From contig NC_088775.1 of assembly GCF_954871325.1 (NCBI RefSeq), positions 47,779,561 through 47,843,560 of the forward strand: a stretch of DNA of 64,000 nt, read 5' to 3'. The notes under the pieces were generated by a model, which worked only from the letters and a program-made list of their open reading frames with translations, was not told where the DNA came from and did not search any database. Shown here piece by piece: positions 21,504 through 33,801 of the stretch; position 1 is the stretch's first letter, and each line of letters starts with the position of its first letter. The translations under genes were made by a program, and so were the position numbers. This stretch comes from Gordionus sp. m RMFG-2023 (taxonomy: Eukaryota; Nematomorpha; Gordioida; Chordodea; Parachordodidae).

Positions 21504-22396
21504 GACATCAGCAAACGTATAAACAATATTCTACAAAAATGCATTCATTGTAAATGAGGAAGTTTTAATTGAATTCATGTTTTAAAAAATAACTCTTTTA
21601 TACTCACAATATTTTGATAGTTGGTAATAGAGCTAAAATAATTTATTATTCTTTTTGAAATATATGAAAGGAGTACATTATAAATTTAAAATGTGTAATT
21701 AATGGAAAGAAAATTTTTCTGTCATGTAGACACTGCAATCATAGATATTATTTTCCAATATAACCTTTTCTGGATAATTTTCTGCTATTTTAAATGTAAT
21801 TTAAAATATTCATTCCAATCAATTTATAATAATGCATTCGTAAATGAAAGGGGTTTTAATTGAATTCATATTCTAAAAAGAATTATTTTAGATTAATATT
21901 TTGAAAGTTGGTAGTAAAGCATTAATAATTTCAGTTTTTTTTTAAAATTTATGAAGGGAGTATTGTAATGTATTAATATAAATATAAATTTTATTTTGTT
22001 AATTTGGTCTTAAGCTACAATTTATTGTATTAGATTAAATAGATATACGATTTTGTAAAAGTATATATGGATATATTTTCTTATTTTTATTTTTTAAAAA
22101 AAGAGACGTATTAAATAAAAAGGTTAAAATTATATTATGCCTAACAAAAACTCGAAGAAAATATTTCTTAAGAATATCGAAGAAACATCAACTTCTACTC
22201 AATTCCATATCCCAGAATTCGTCAAAGAAATAGTGAATATTCAGGACTATATATATAATATAGAACTCATTTTCAAAGTAAAAAATATTGTTGATCAAAA
22301 TGAAAAAAAAAAGATTTGTTATTAGTGTCAAGAAAGCGAGATTTGACATTGGAAATCAAAACCTAAATATAAAAAGAAATATATACTAAAATTATA
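21504..22396. other. Non-coding; short internal direct repeat
   Basis: Two blocks around 21535-21700 and 21810-21960 resemble one another (ATGCATTCnTTGTAAATGA, TTTTAATTGAATTCAT). A 62-residue open frame at 22137-22325 has no recognisable domain. No gene is supported. Confidence 0.45.
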
Positions 22397-23760
22397 GTTG
22401 AATCCTTTATTATATAATAATAAACATAATTAAATACAAAGTGAAAAACATAATCAAAATAAAAGAAAAATTAAAATTAATATAAAAAAAGAAAATTAAA
22501 TTTAAGTTAAAAATAATAATTTAATCATCCTTTTTCGCATCATAATTTCTCCATTATATATCCTTTTTCTTTAATCAACATTTGTATAGTCTCAATTTGT
22601 ACCGAGATTTAATTCTTTTTTCTTGAGTAGATTTGAATATCTTTCGGCTTCGTAATTTTGCTTAAAAGTAATTTGCCTGTCTGGCGTTTTTCTTAATCTA
22701 GTAAATTTGAATATTACCACAATTACAACACCCTTCCACTTAGATTAGTCCCACCATTCTGCGAGTGATCTCCTTTCTTCCGATTTTGAATTTACTGATC
22801 TTGTTTCTCCACCGAATCTATTCGTCTTAATCTTTAATGTCTTCTAGTTTCTAACGACGGCGGTCTATTGTCTAATATTCTTCACTTCTAAGGACTGTTT
22901 GTATCCGATTACAATCTGAAATTCTTGAATCCTTCTGTTTCTTGTCAACCCCTTAACGATTATCTCTTGATCTCTATAGGCCGTTGACTCGATTCACTTC
23001 TGTTATCATGATTCCCGATACATTCTTCTAGCTCTTTTAATTATATTTCGTTTTAATCCCTTTGGTAAATTATCCTAGTCTTTGCTTGTTCCTAACGGTT
23101 TCTGGTAACTAATGACGGTAAACGACTGACGATAATTTGTCTGCGATTAACGATTGTTTCCACGAATTCCTGTCTCTATGATCATCAACTTTCATATCTT
23201 AGACTAAAGTTTCCGTCGACACTTGGCCATATTGGTCAGCGATTAACGATTGCAGCTCGAACGTCTTGACCCTTTGTTCTATCTAGTGGCTTGTCTTTGA
23301 AGTTCTAGGCATCTAATTCTTGTAACCGTATAGATCTTACGACAGTTCATAGATATCGACTTTGTCTTTATTCTCACTTGATCTTGGTCTCACCGTTTCA
23401 GATCGCATCTAATCTACTTCGACCTAAAATAATCTATTTAACCCTTTATAACTTCTGAAATAATTTATCCCTTTTTCTTACACATTTATTCTTAAATTTG
23501 AACTACCTAGAATATATCATCTGTTCCCTCCTTCTTAAGGTTATCACCTCTAATCTAATTCTTCCTTACATAATCAATTTCTTAACTTCGAAATATTTGC
23601 TCATTTTTTCCTCTAAATTAGATCTTAAAATAATAATATAGTCAAAATATGCCAAATAATTATATATTTATATTAAATTCTACAACCCCTTTACCCTCAA
23701 TGAAGTTCAGACCCATTTCATTGAGTCATTTGCGGTAGTAGTCCTTTAAATTTAAATTTC
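22397..23760 (-). mobile_element. Possible remnant of an LTR element
   Basis: The minus strand reads a purine-rich tract (AAGTGGAAGGG) directly followed by TGTTGTAATTGTGG near 22728, as at a polypurine tract / LTR junction. The strand upstream of it is strongly purine-rich, as decayed retroelement coding sequence often is, and a short open stretch ends just before the tract. I could not identify any protein domain or a second LTR, so this is tentative. Confidence 0.3.
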
Positions 23761-24149
23761 TCTTGATAGTCTTGAATCTAAAAAAAATTCTAAATATTTT
23801 TCCAAAATATAAATATATCTTTTTTTTTAAAAAAAAAAAAAATTGCAACTTTATTTCCTCCTACTTTATTTGGCGCTCAAGTCTTTTATTTATTTTCTTC
23901 TCTATATTGTTTATATCCTTTGATAAAAAACTGCTGAAATATATGATCTCTTTTCGCACACTCGTTGTTGAAAAACTAATGAAGTCTAATCATTATATTT
24001 TTCATATATATGTTTGTTGAACAACCACTGAACTCTATCATCATGGTTTTCACACCTACTTTGTTGAACAACCACCGTACTCACTCCCACGTTTTTGAAT
24101 AATAAATGAAATCTAATCATTAAAGTTTTCAACACATGTTGTATAAATG

Positions 24150-25390
24150 TGTAAATACATGTGAAAAACCTAAAAAAAATTAAAAAATAGAGGTTTCTTT
24201 GACATAATGAGTAGGTTTAGAATCGAAAAATAGTAGAAAGTTTGTTAGGAACATATTGCTGGCGTTATTGATCAAAATCTCTTCATTTTTGGTTTATACG
24301 TGTATATTTAGGTGTTAAACATTATCCTAAAAAAATATTTTGAAAATATTATGATTTGACCGAATGCCGAGCTTAAAACCGACCAATTACTAAATATTCG
24401 ATCGACCAAATTTGGTGTTAATATTATATGGAAAATAATCATTTTTGATTTATTTATCTATATATACGTGTAAATCATCGCAAAAAATATTTTAAAAATA
24501 TCGTGATTTGACAGATAACCGATTTGAAACCGGCCTAATGACTAAGTACTGCCTTGCTGGCATTATACAAGGAAAATTCTTCATTTTTAGTTTATACGTG
24601 AACAATAACGTGTTAAGCATTATCCTAATTAATATTTTGAAAATATTATGATTTGACCGAATGGTGAGCTCAAAACCGACCACTTACTAAATATTCGATC
24701 TACCAAATTTGGTAGTAATATTATTTGGAAAATGTTCATTTTTAGTTAATTTATCTGTAAATACGTGCAAATCATTATCCCAAAAAATATTTAAAAAATA
24801 TCGTTATTTGACCGATAACCGATTTGAAACCGAAATACTGCGTTGCTGGCGCTATCCATGGAAAATTTTTCATTTTTGGTTTAATAGTGAACAATAAGGT
24901 GTTAAGCATTATCCTAAATAAAATTTTGAAAATATTAAGTTATGACCGAATGGCGAGCTCAAAACCGATCACTTACTTAATATTCGATCTACCAAATTTG
25001 GTAGTAATATTATTTGGAAAATGTTCATTTTTGGTTTAAATATCTATATATATGTGTAAATCATTATCCCAAAAAATATCTTAAAAATATCGTGATTTGA
25101 CAGAAAACAGATTTGAAACCGGCCCAATGACTAAATACTGCCTTGCTGGCGTTATACATGGAAAATTCTTCATTTTTGGTTTATACGTGAACAATAATGT
25201 GTTAAGCATTATTCTAATTATTTTTTTGAAAATATTATAATTTGATCGAATGGCGAGCTCAAAACCGACCACTTACTAAATATTCGAGCTAACAAATTTG
25301 GTAGTAATATTATTTTTCATTCTTGGTTAATTTATCTGTAAATACGTGCAAATCATTATCCCAAAAAATATTTTAAAAATATATATATAG
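24150..25390 (+). repeat. Diverged copy of the foldback-arm sequence
   Basis: The segment begins with sequence matching the outer arm of the 9474-12969 element (AAACCTAAAAAAAATTAAAA, GAGTAGGTTTAGAAT). It continues with four to five ~300-bp units carrying TTGCTGGCGTTAT, TTTGACCGAATGCCGAGCT and AACCGACCA. Units are clearly diverged from those in the intact element and from each other. The series is cut off at 25390 by the LTR of fossil B. Only one orientation is present, so this is half an element or an independently amplified array. Confidence 0.8.
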
Positions 25391-26039
25391 TGTGTGTACG
25401 AATATAAGAACAATTTAGAATACATATAATCAAAACGAAAAACAAAAGTAATAATAGGTAAGGTTATAAAAATTAGATTATACAAAATTGAATTGTAAGT
25501 CAAAAAGTAAAAATGAAATAACAGTACAAATTAGAATATATAACATTCTCCTTCTTCTAAAAAGCCTTAACATAAGTTTAATTGTGTTATCGTAGTTAGT
25601 TTGTTCATCAAGTTGTTTCACAAGTCATCATATCGTTGGCTTGTCCCAATCGTTGGTGTGTTTAAATCGTAAGCTTGATGTCCTTATCGTAAGTTGTCTT
25701 TATAAATCAAGATTTTGTCATATAGCTTGCTTGTAATGCTCAGTTGTTATTATTATCATTTTTCAAAATTGTTATTATCATCAGTAAGTTGTGATTAATG
25801 AGAAATAATAGTTCATCAAATTGGATATAAGAATAAACGAAGAATGATAAATCAATAAGATTGTTATATAATATTTTCAACGTTTTCATTTTTTTGCGTT
25901 TTAGTGTAAGCGTTTTAATATTTATTTAATATTTTAAGTTATGTAGTCTTTTATATAAACAGGTTTTTGTTTAATTCGCACAGGTCTAGAAATAGGTGTT
26001 ATATCGTTATTATCAGTAATTTTTATATTTTTGTCCACA
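25391..26039 (-). repeat. 3' LTR of fossil B
   Basis: Read on the minus strand, a purine tract AAGAAGGGAAG is followed by TGTGGACAAAAATA, and the repeat closes with TTCGTACACACA, so it has the canonical TG...CA ends over 649 bp. It lies directly downstream of the integrase end. No second LTR was found in the window. Confidence 0.65.
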
Positions 26040-26101
26040 CTTCCCTTCTTAAAAGAATCCTTAGAGTCATAATTAATAAGTGTGTTAGAACAGTTTCTAA
26101 T

Positions 26102-27043
26102 TCATATTTGATCTAAATGTCTCCTCAAAATACCTTTCTCTGTCTTAATTTGGAACATCATGTCACTTTCTTTATGTTTGACCATGCCTTTGCACCATTT
26201 ATCATCACCTTGTACTTTGTACCAAACAAAATTTCCTACGTTAATGGTTCTATTTCGTGGTAAAGTAACGTTTATTTTATTCTCCTTCTCCTCCAATGGT
26301 TTTAATAAGTCCCATTTAATTCTAATATCTCGATTAAACATTCTCTGAAATGGTGTAACTCCTGTAGTATCATTACGCGTATTTCTGTAATTAAATAAAA
26401 ATTTTCCAAGTGCGATGTCTAGTTCAATTTTAAAATTCCTTTTCATATGTGTTTTAAACGTTCTCATCATGCGTTCTACCTGGCCATTGGATTGCTGGTG
26501 ATAAGCAGATGTGAGCACATGTTTGATACCATAATTGTTGCAAAATTTTTCAAAATCGTTACTCGTAAAGTTAGTGCCGTTATCAGTAACTATAGTTTCA
26601 TATATTCCATATAGCGAAATAGTTTTAAAAATTTCTTTTAAAGTAACATCAGTCGTAATATTTTTAACAGGAATAATAATTGGAAATTTGCTGTAGGCAT
26701 CGACTATTATCAACCAATTTTGTGTGAAAAACGGACCCGCATATCTATGTGTATCCTTTCAAACGGTTTGGTTGCCGAAACTCATGGTTTTTGCATCTTT
26801 ATAGGATTATCATGATATATGTTACAATCGTCACAACTTTTCACTTCCATTACTATGTCATTGTTTATACCAGGCCACCACATGTAATCTTTGGCTAAGG
26901 ATTTGATTTTTCCTGCTCCCAAGTGACCTTCATGTAATGACTGCAGTACATTTTTCCTCATAGAAGACGGAATTATGATTCTGTTGCTTTTTTAAAGACA
27001 ATCCTTAATTATACTCAATTCCAAATCAATGTTTTTATAAATA
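26102..27043 (-). pseudogene. Fossil B integrase
   Basis: The zinc-binding part (LHEGHLGAGKIKSLAKDY, then CDDC) lies at about 26820-26960. The catalytic core (IIVDAYSKFPIIIPV, ETIVTDNGTNFTS, YHQQSNGQVERMMRTFK) and a C-terminal chromodomain-like/GPY-type tail (NVGNFVWYKVQGDDKW) follow at 26102-26713. The family inserts reverse-transcribed copies into the genome. Fossil, interrupted between the zinc and core parts. Confidence 0.88.
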
Positions 27044-28779
27044 CTAGTAGATAGCCCGTCAAAAATGACGGAGAATGAGAATTTTATTCGTTTTTTTAAG
27101 AAAGATGTTACCTTTTATTTAAAAATCATATCCAATTTATATAATTTTTAAACCCCCCCCCCCTCCCCATTTATGTTAAGTCCAAGCAATGTCATTGAGT
27201 CCAACCCATTAGGATTAAGAGTGGAAACTATTATTTGAGTCAAAATATATTTAAATGAGCTTGTACCCAATACCAAAATTCTTTGTAAATATATTACTGG
27301 TTACATAAGGCTAACATTTAACATTAAAAATTTCAAGCCAGGTCCAAGCTCATAATATTTGGAAAAAATTTCCACGCGTTCAAGACCTTATAATTTATAA
27401 AAAAATTTCTCAAGCCTAGCTCAACCCATAATAATTTTGAAAATTTTTTCCTAGCCAGGCCCATAATAATTTGTATAAGATATTCCCAAGTCAGGTGCAA
27501 TCAAATATTAATCTTGAGGAATATTTTTCAAGCCCAGTCCATCCCATATTAAGTTTCAAAACTATTTCCCAAACCCGGAGATAGTTAAATTTCTAAATAA
27601 TTTATCAACACATGAAGGGGAAATCTCGGATTTACCAATTAGTGGGTTAACTCCTTTTATCAAAAAATTTGATAAGGGTTATCTATATCTTTTGTTAAGT
27701 ACAAAAAAATGCTATTTATTTAAATTACAAAAATGCCATTCAATACTAATGAAACTTATATGCAATTTATTTATATATTTTTTAAGAAATTTGTTTTTCT
27801 TGCCATATAAATTTAGGTAATTTTTTTAAAAAATGATGAGGAATAATTATTACTCTGTGTGTCTGGTAAAATTAAGAGCAAATCCTTTCAGTCGTCTGCA
27901 GAAGGAAAAATTAATGTATAATATCATCCCATTTAGGGTTGTAGGTGAAAGTAATGAATAATGACGGATTACCAAAGCAGTGTACAACACCCATTGCGTC
28001 CTGATAAAGCTGAGGCCCTGGGCTACTGGTAAAAAAAGAACGCAAAATGATATTTCTGCCAAAGTGTCAGTTTTGGTATCCCCCTCTAAAATAGAATCAT
28101 GAACGACATTGTCAACTCAACCATAAAACGGTCGTAAGTATTGTTATAAAGGCCATGACAAAACTACCGCATATTTTCCCATTAATAATGTTAATGAAAT
28201 TGGCCGCACTACACATTCACGTTTGAACATCTCTCTAAATATTCATGAAAGTTCCTCAGGGAATCGGATAAAGTATTATTTATAATAACTCCTAATGAGG
28301 TAAATGATAGTGGAATTAAATGCTTTTATTTGTTAAAAATTAGGCAGAGGTGGCATAGGGATTGTGGTAGTGGTGATAGAAATATCATTTGGAGGCAACT
28401 GGGTGTATAAAATAAACATATAGATATAAAACATAAGATAAAAAACAAAATAAACCTCCAGAGGAGTTCACAGTGCCTTATTATCTTGGCCACCAGTAAC
28501 TCTAGAACGGGTAAGGCGGTTGTTGAATCGCCATTTTTTTCTTTTCTTATCTTTAATAAAAGATTCATCATGTTTGGTAGCAATGTGAGGGATTAGGGTT
28601 AGCCTAGACAAATAAAGAAATCTGGCGAAAGTATAAATATACTATTGTTGAAATTAAACAAACATTAAAATAATGTAAAACCGGTAGAAGGGTCAATATT
28701 AGATGCATATTTCTAATAAGTTGGAGGGCTATCATCAAATAAAATTTTTGGGGGACTAATCAAGTCTATTATGATATTC

Positions 28780-30200
28780 TAAAAGTTAAAAAAAATAACA
28801 TGATAAATGTAATGATCCAAGCATCCAAGATCTTAATATTTAAAAAGATTTTCTCAAGCCCACCTTCCCTAATAATTTTGAAATCAAGCCCAGAGATATT
28901 AAATTTATAACATAAGACTAACATTTAACATTAAAAAATCCTAATATAGGTTCTACCCTACAATATCTGGAAAAAATATCCAAGCATCCAAGACGAACAT
29001 TTAATAATAAAAATCCCAATATAGGTTAAACTGGATAAAATATCCAAGCATCCAAGATCTTAATATTTAAAAAGATTTTCTCAGCCCACCTTCCCTAATA
29101 ATTTTGAAATCAAGCCCAGAGATATTAAATAAGACTAACATTTAACATTAAGAAATCCCAATATAGGTTCAAGCCTACAATATCTCGAAAAAATATATCC
29201 AAGCATCCAAGACTAACCTTTAACATTAAAAAATTCCAATATAGGATTAAGCCTACAATATCTGGATAAAATATCCAAGCATCCAATATAATATTTAAAA
29301 AGAATATATCAAGCCCACCTTCCCTAATAATTTTGAAATCAAGCCCAGAGATATTAAATTTATAACATAAGACTAACATTTAACATTAAAAAAAATCCTA
29401 ATATAGGTTCTACCCTACAATATCTGGAAAAAATATCCAAGCATCCAAGACGAACATTTAATAATAAAAATCCCAATATAGGTTAAACTGGATAAAATAT
29501 CCAAGCATCCAAGATCTTAATATTTAAAAAAATTTTCTCAAGCCAACCTTCCCTAATAATTTTGAAATCAAGCCCAGAGATATTAATATTATAAATAATG
29601 AAGAGGAAATATCTGATTTACCAATTAGTAAACAGGTAAAATATATTACTTTATAAAAAGAATAACATAAGACTAACATTTAACATGGGAAAAATATCCA
29701 AGCATCCAAGACTAACATTTAACATTAAAAAATCCCAATAAAGGTTCAAGATAAAAGCATCCAAGATCTTAATATTTAAAAAGAATTTCTCTAACCCACC
29801 TTCCCTAATAATTTTGAAACCAAGCCCAGAGATATTAAATAAGACTAACATTTAACATTAAAAAATCCCAATATAGGTTCAAGCCTACAATATCTGGAAA
29901 AAATATCCAAGCATCCAAACTAACCTTTAACATTAAAAAATCCCAATATAGGTTCAAGCCTACAATATCTGGATAAAATATCCAAGCATCCAAGATATTA
30001 ATATTTAAAAAGATTTTCTCAAGCCCACCTTCCCTAATAATTTAGAAATTCCCAATATAGGTTCAAGAAAAAAGCATCCAAGATCTTAATATTTAAAAAG
30101 AATTTCTCTAACCCACCTTCCCTAATAATTTTGAAACCAAGCCCAGAGATATTAAATAAGACTAACATTTAACATTAAAAAATCCCAATATAGGTTCAAG
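28780..30200. repeat. Irregular tandem array inside the Helitron
   Basis: Blocks such as ATATCCAAGCATCCAAGA, CCCACCTTCCCTAATAATTT and AAATCAAGCCCAGAGATATT recur about eight times with variable omissions and orders between copies. Open frames across it are repeat-driven and not genes. Confidence 0.8.
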
Positions 30201-30204
30201 CCTA

Positions 30205-30870
30205 ACTGAGGTTAGGACATGGCTTGTTATCTAAAATAGAAACAAAAGAATAAATAAAAAAAATAAATGCATTGAACTTGATGAGGAGTCAATATACCAC
30301 TTGTACAATCATTAAATATGGGTAAGACAGGGCTTGTTATCTAAAATAAAAACAAAGAATAATATAAAGAATATAAATGCAATGAACCTGAAGAGGAGTC
30401 AATATTAGGTTCAACTCCCTAGAAATAGTTGGGACATTATCAGAAGCTAAAATAGATGTATTCTATAATATAAAAGAGTATAAAAAAATATAAATATAAG
30501 GCTAACTTTATTTTGAGTTGTTAGATTTTGTAGGGCCTCGCTATCCCTAGTGCGTTTCTTTTTTTGATTGATCTGCCATCTTTTTCTTTTATTAATGATG
30601 GATAAATCACCACCTGTACAATCATTAACTGAGGTTAGGACATGGCTTGTTACCTAAAATAAAAACAGAAGAATAAATAAAAAAAATAAATGCATTGAAC
30701 CTGATGAGGAGTCAATATACCACCTGTACAATCATTAAGTGAGGTTGGGACATGGCTTGTTATCTAAAATAAAAACCAAAGAATAAATAAAAAATAGATT
30801 AATGTATTAAACCTGAAGAGGAGTCAATATTAGGTTAACCTCTCTAGAAATAGTGGGAATATCATCCATC
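30205..30870. repeat. Second tandem array inside the Helitron
   Basis: A block of about 110 bp containing GACATGGCTTGTTATCTAAA, GAGGAGTCAATAT and CCTGTACAATCATTAA occurs about four times (near 30213, 30318, 30630 and 30740). The third is set apart from the second by an unrelated 200-bp piece. Confidence 0.7.
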
Positions 30871-31002
30871 ATAAGCTAAGTATTCTAAAATGAAAAGTAT
30901 AAGCCTTTTTAGTATATATAGATGAATAATTTATTTTGCATTTGGTAGATTTTATTGGGTTTCATGTCGAAAAATATTTTCTATAAAAAAAATAAAATAA
31001 AA

Positions 31003-31753
31003 TCAATAAAAAAATAAAAATAAGTACCTACCGATGACATGACGTAACGATGACATGGCGTAGCTATGACGTAGTGAGGACATCGGAAAATTATAATATA
31101 GATTATTCATTATAAGCCTGTTGTTCTTAATATCATTTATGACTTGTTTTAATTCAATATCTTTCAAAGTTTCATCACGAATTTGATTAAAGTTAATAGG
31201 TAAATCCCCATATTCATTTATTACAGTAATATCTTCAACAGCTGCATCATGACATTCTTGTGGTAATCTCGAGAGACAATCAGGAACCACATTATATTTA
31301 CCGGTTTTATACTTTATATTAAAATCTTATCCTCCTAATGTTATATTCCACTTCTGGAATCTTAAGGACTTAGTGCTATTATCCTTAAGACCCTTGGTAA
31401 ACATGTGAACTAGAGGTTTATGGTCAGTAATAATTGTAATTTTGTGCCGATTAAGTATTCCTGGAACCTCCTTATAGCGAACATAATAGCGAGAGCCTCA
31501 CGCTCAATATTGGTATAGTTCATTTCGGATTTTAATAAAGTTCTTGACGCGAAAGCTATAGGTTTATGGTCAGTAATAATTGTAATTTTGTGCCGATTAA
31601 GTATTCCTGGAACCTCCTTATAGCGAACATAATAGCGAGAGCCTCACGCTCAATATTGGTATAGTTCATTTCGGATTTTAATAAAGTTCTTGACGCGAAA
31701 GCTATAGGTTTTTCTTTACCATCTTTTTCAGTATGATTGGCTGTATATGCCAT
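31003..31753 (-). pseudogene. Fossil B RNase H to integrase junction
   Basis: The segment contains PIAFASRTLLKSEMNYTNIE and REALAIMFAIRRFQEYLIG, the RNase H end of a Ty3-type polyprotein, and then VPDCLSRLPQECHDA, the conserved spacer between RNase H and integrase. The region ends on the high-coordinate side without the reverse transcriptase. It contains an internal direct repeat. Broken fossil. Confidence 0.85.
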
Positions 31754-31879
31754 ATACTACATAATTCTTGCAAGAAGGCAATGAATGTACTATCTGTGGA
31801 TGTCGAAATAATTGTGATGAAATGTTTTAATGAATTTAGTTAATTAAATAAAAGAGTTAATGAATTAAAAGAGTTGGTG

Positions 31880-32810
31880 AAGTGGTCTGGCTTGGAATGA
31901 TGTGAGTTGTTGCGATATATACCTATCAGGTGGTTGTCATTAATACCTGCCATCGTTAGAATTTTAAAATTTTACAAACCCTTAAAAAAATACTTTTTAA
32001 ATAAAGATTTTAAAAACTGTCCTAAAATTTTGAAATATTTTTTCGAGCATGAAATGGCAAAAGCATATTTGGGATTCGTTTCACGTGTAAGAAATCTATT
32101 TCATGCAGTTAATATTCATTGCAATCAGAATATTCTTTATTAAAAAAAGATTCACAAATCATGCTAGTGCTACAGCTCTGTTCATCTCTACAGTTAAAAA
32201 TTGATAATAAATTTTATGGCGCTATTGCTAAAAATATTATATTAAAATGTTCAAATAATACTCTAATTATACATTTTAAAATGAAGCAGTTTATTAAGAC
32301 ACTTTTAGAATATCTACAAATCAAAATTTGATTTTAATAACTCTAATTACAAATGTATAAATATTATGACCTTGGAACAGAAACCATCAATTGATGGTTT
32401 TTATAATTTAATAAATATATTAAAAATACCGAAAGACATTGATTCCTTGTTTGAGGAGATTGTAATTCTCTTTATTTTTTATGATTCGCCAAAATACTTA
32501 AAGTTAGATGGTCTAAAAGCAAAGGAGAAATGGGTAGAATTTTTTCGTAATAGCGATAAATCCCCATGCTTGGAAAAAATATGCGAGTATGTCTTCTCCT
32601 TACCTCATTCTAATGCCATATCCGAGTGCATTTTTAGCCAGATTAGGACTGCCTGGAAAAAGGAGAGAAATCGGATTTCTTCAACATTAGAGGCCGAGCT
32701 AATGGTTAAACAAATATATAATATGTCATGCCAGGTATTTTATAAATATCTCAATAACGACGGTAAACATTTAGTTTTATTATTTAAATCTCAAATAATA
32801 TATAAATAAG
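31880..32810 (+). pseudogene. hAT transposase fragment (family 4), plus-strand copy
   Basis: The plus strand encodes LRYIPIRWLSLIPAIVRIL and KFYKPLKKYFL (the 'R-W-L-S-L' and following helix of ZBED/SCAND3-like hAT proteins). After frame changes, it encodes a C-terminal region at 32366-32809 with KWVEFFRNSDKS, then FSLPHSNAISECIFSQIR and KKERNRISSTLEAEL, which corresponds to the dimerisation domain. The N-terminal finger and first catalytic region are absent in this orientation. A matching piece lies inverted immediately downstream. Confidence 0.7.
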
Positions 32811-33120
32811 TTTTAGCAATGGCGCCATAAAATTTATTGTCAATTTTTAATTGTAAAGATGAACACATCTGAAGCATAATTGTGTGAATCTTTGTTAAGA
32901 TTCTTCTTATTGCAACCACATATTAACAGCATGTAGTAGATTTTTGATATGTGAAATCATTCCTAAATATACCTCTGCCATTCATTAATGAATTTTTTTT
33001 TTTAAATGTTTGAACAGTTTTTATAATCTTTATTTAAGAAATATTTTTTTAAAGGCTTATAAAATTTTAAAATTCTATTGATGGCGGGTATTAGGAACAT
33101 ATCGCGACCAACATTGTGAT
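31910..33120. repeat. Imperfect inverted duplication within hAT debris
   Basis: About 320 bp at 31910-32232 reappears in reverse complement at about 32813-33120, with perhaps 20% divergence and small indels. Both arms encode the same hAT segment on opposite strands. The space between holds the C-terminal transposase domain. Confidence 0.8.
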
Positions 33121-33620
33121 GACTCAATTCTGTAAATACACTCTGATTTTACCAAATTCACTGGCATTATCAGATCAGAAAGCTGTCATGTAATTTATAG
33201 ATAATCTCGAATCTACTATATTTACCATTATATGGTTAGCTATGTCTTTGGATTTTTATTTGAGGGGAAAGAATTTAATAGTTTTATTGAAACGACCTTA
33301 ATTTTGTTGAAATAGCTGAGGATCAAGGGAAATATTTTAATATTTCCCTTATTAGATGTATCTGTTAAAATTGCATATGTATGCCCATCTTTCAAATCGT
33401 CAAGAATTGACCTCCTGGATTTAGGTCCAAAAACATTGATGATAGCCTTGCTCATTTTTGTTCTACAAGTATAGTTTTCATTTATATTAGAGTCTATGGG
33501 GAAAAGATTCTACCAACATTGTGATGATAATCTCTGTGAATGTTGTACTACAAGATAAGTGATTAAAATTGCGGCAACTGTAGTTGCATCTGTATTATTT
33601 CTTATGTTTCCCCTTAACGG
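32813..33620 (-). pseudogene. hAT transposase fragment (family 4), minus-strand copy
   Basis: The minus strand from 33620 downward encodes DATTVAA, then NYTCRTKMSKAIINVFG, TYAILTDTSNKGNIKIFPL and further PAINRILKFYKPLKKYFL. This is the N-terminal-to-middle part of the same hAT family, in the order expected. An incomplete relative of the 33274-33610 stretch is found at 54154-54400. Confidence 0.65.
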
Positions 33621-33801
33621 CGCCACTACTTCAAAACTTAAATTCTCTTTTTTACAACCAAAGTTTTCGAGTGAAAGTTGTCATTTTACAGCTTTAAAAC
33701 TTTATTACTATCTATTTATAAATTGTCAATATTTATTTGGTTTATTTTCTCTTTTTTTAAACTAATAAAAATATTTGGTACCATTTTTCATTATATGCAT
33801 T

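Larger units (their letters stand above)
27044..30922 (-). mobile_element. Non-autonomous Helitron, 3.9 kb
   Basis: The low-coordinate end reads CTAGTAGATAGCCCGTCA, loop AAAA, TGACGG: the same 3' hairpin and CTAG terminus as the Helitron at 404. The other end, read on the minus strand, is A followed by TCTATATATACTAAAAAGG, a normal Helitron 5' end. Flanks A (27043) and T (30923) fit the A-T target, and both sides are parts of the same Ty3-type fossil, which makes the boundaries secure. There is no Rep or helicase inside. The interior is largely tandem repeats (28.8-30.9 kb). Confidence 0.85.
25391..31753 (-). mobile_element. Ty3-type LTR retrotransposon fossil B, partial
   Basis: A minus-strand LTR element fossil: RNase H fragment (31753 downward), integrase (27043 down to 26102) and a 3' LTR (25391-26039). 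Its 5' half and 5' LTR are not present, and it is split by a 3.9-kb Helitron at 27044-30922. The coding remains are interrupted in several places. It lies against the foldback-type repeat on its low-coordinate side. Confidence 0.82.

Noticed and set aside
22137-22325. A 62-residue plus-strand frame as a small host gene
   Set aside because: No homology, no start context or splice signals, and composition typical of the A+T-rich background.
29125-29851. Repeated minus-strand frames encoding similar F/L/Y-rich peptides
   Set aside because: They are produced by the tandem array in the non-autonomous Helitron; unit duplication explains their similarity.
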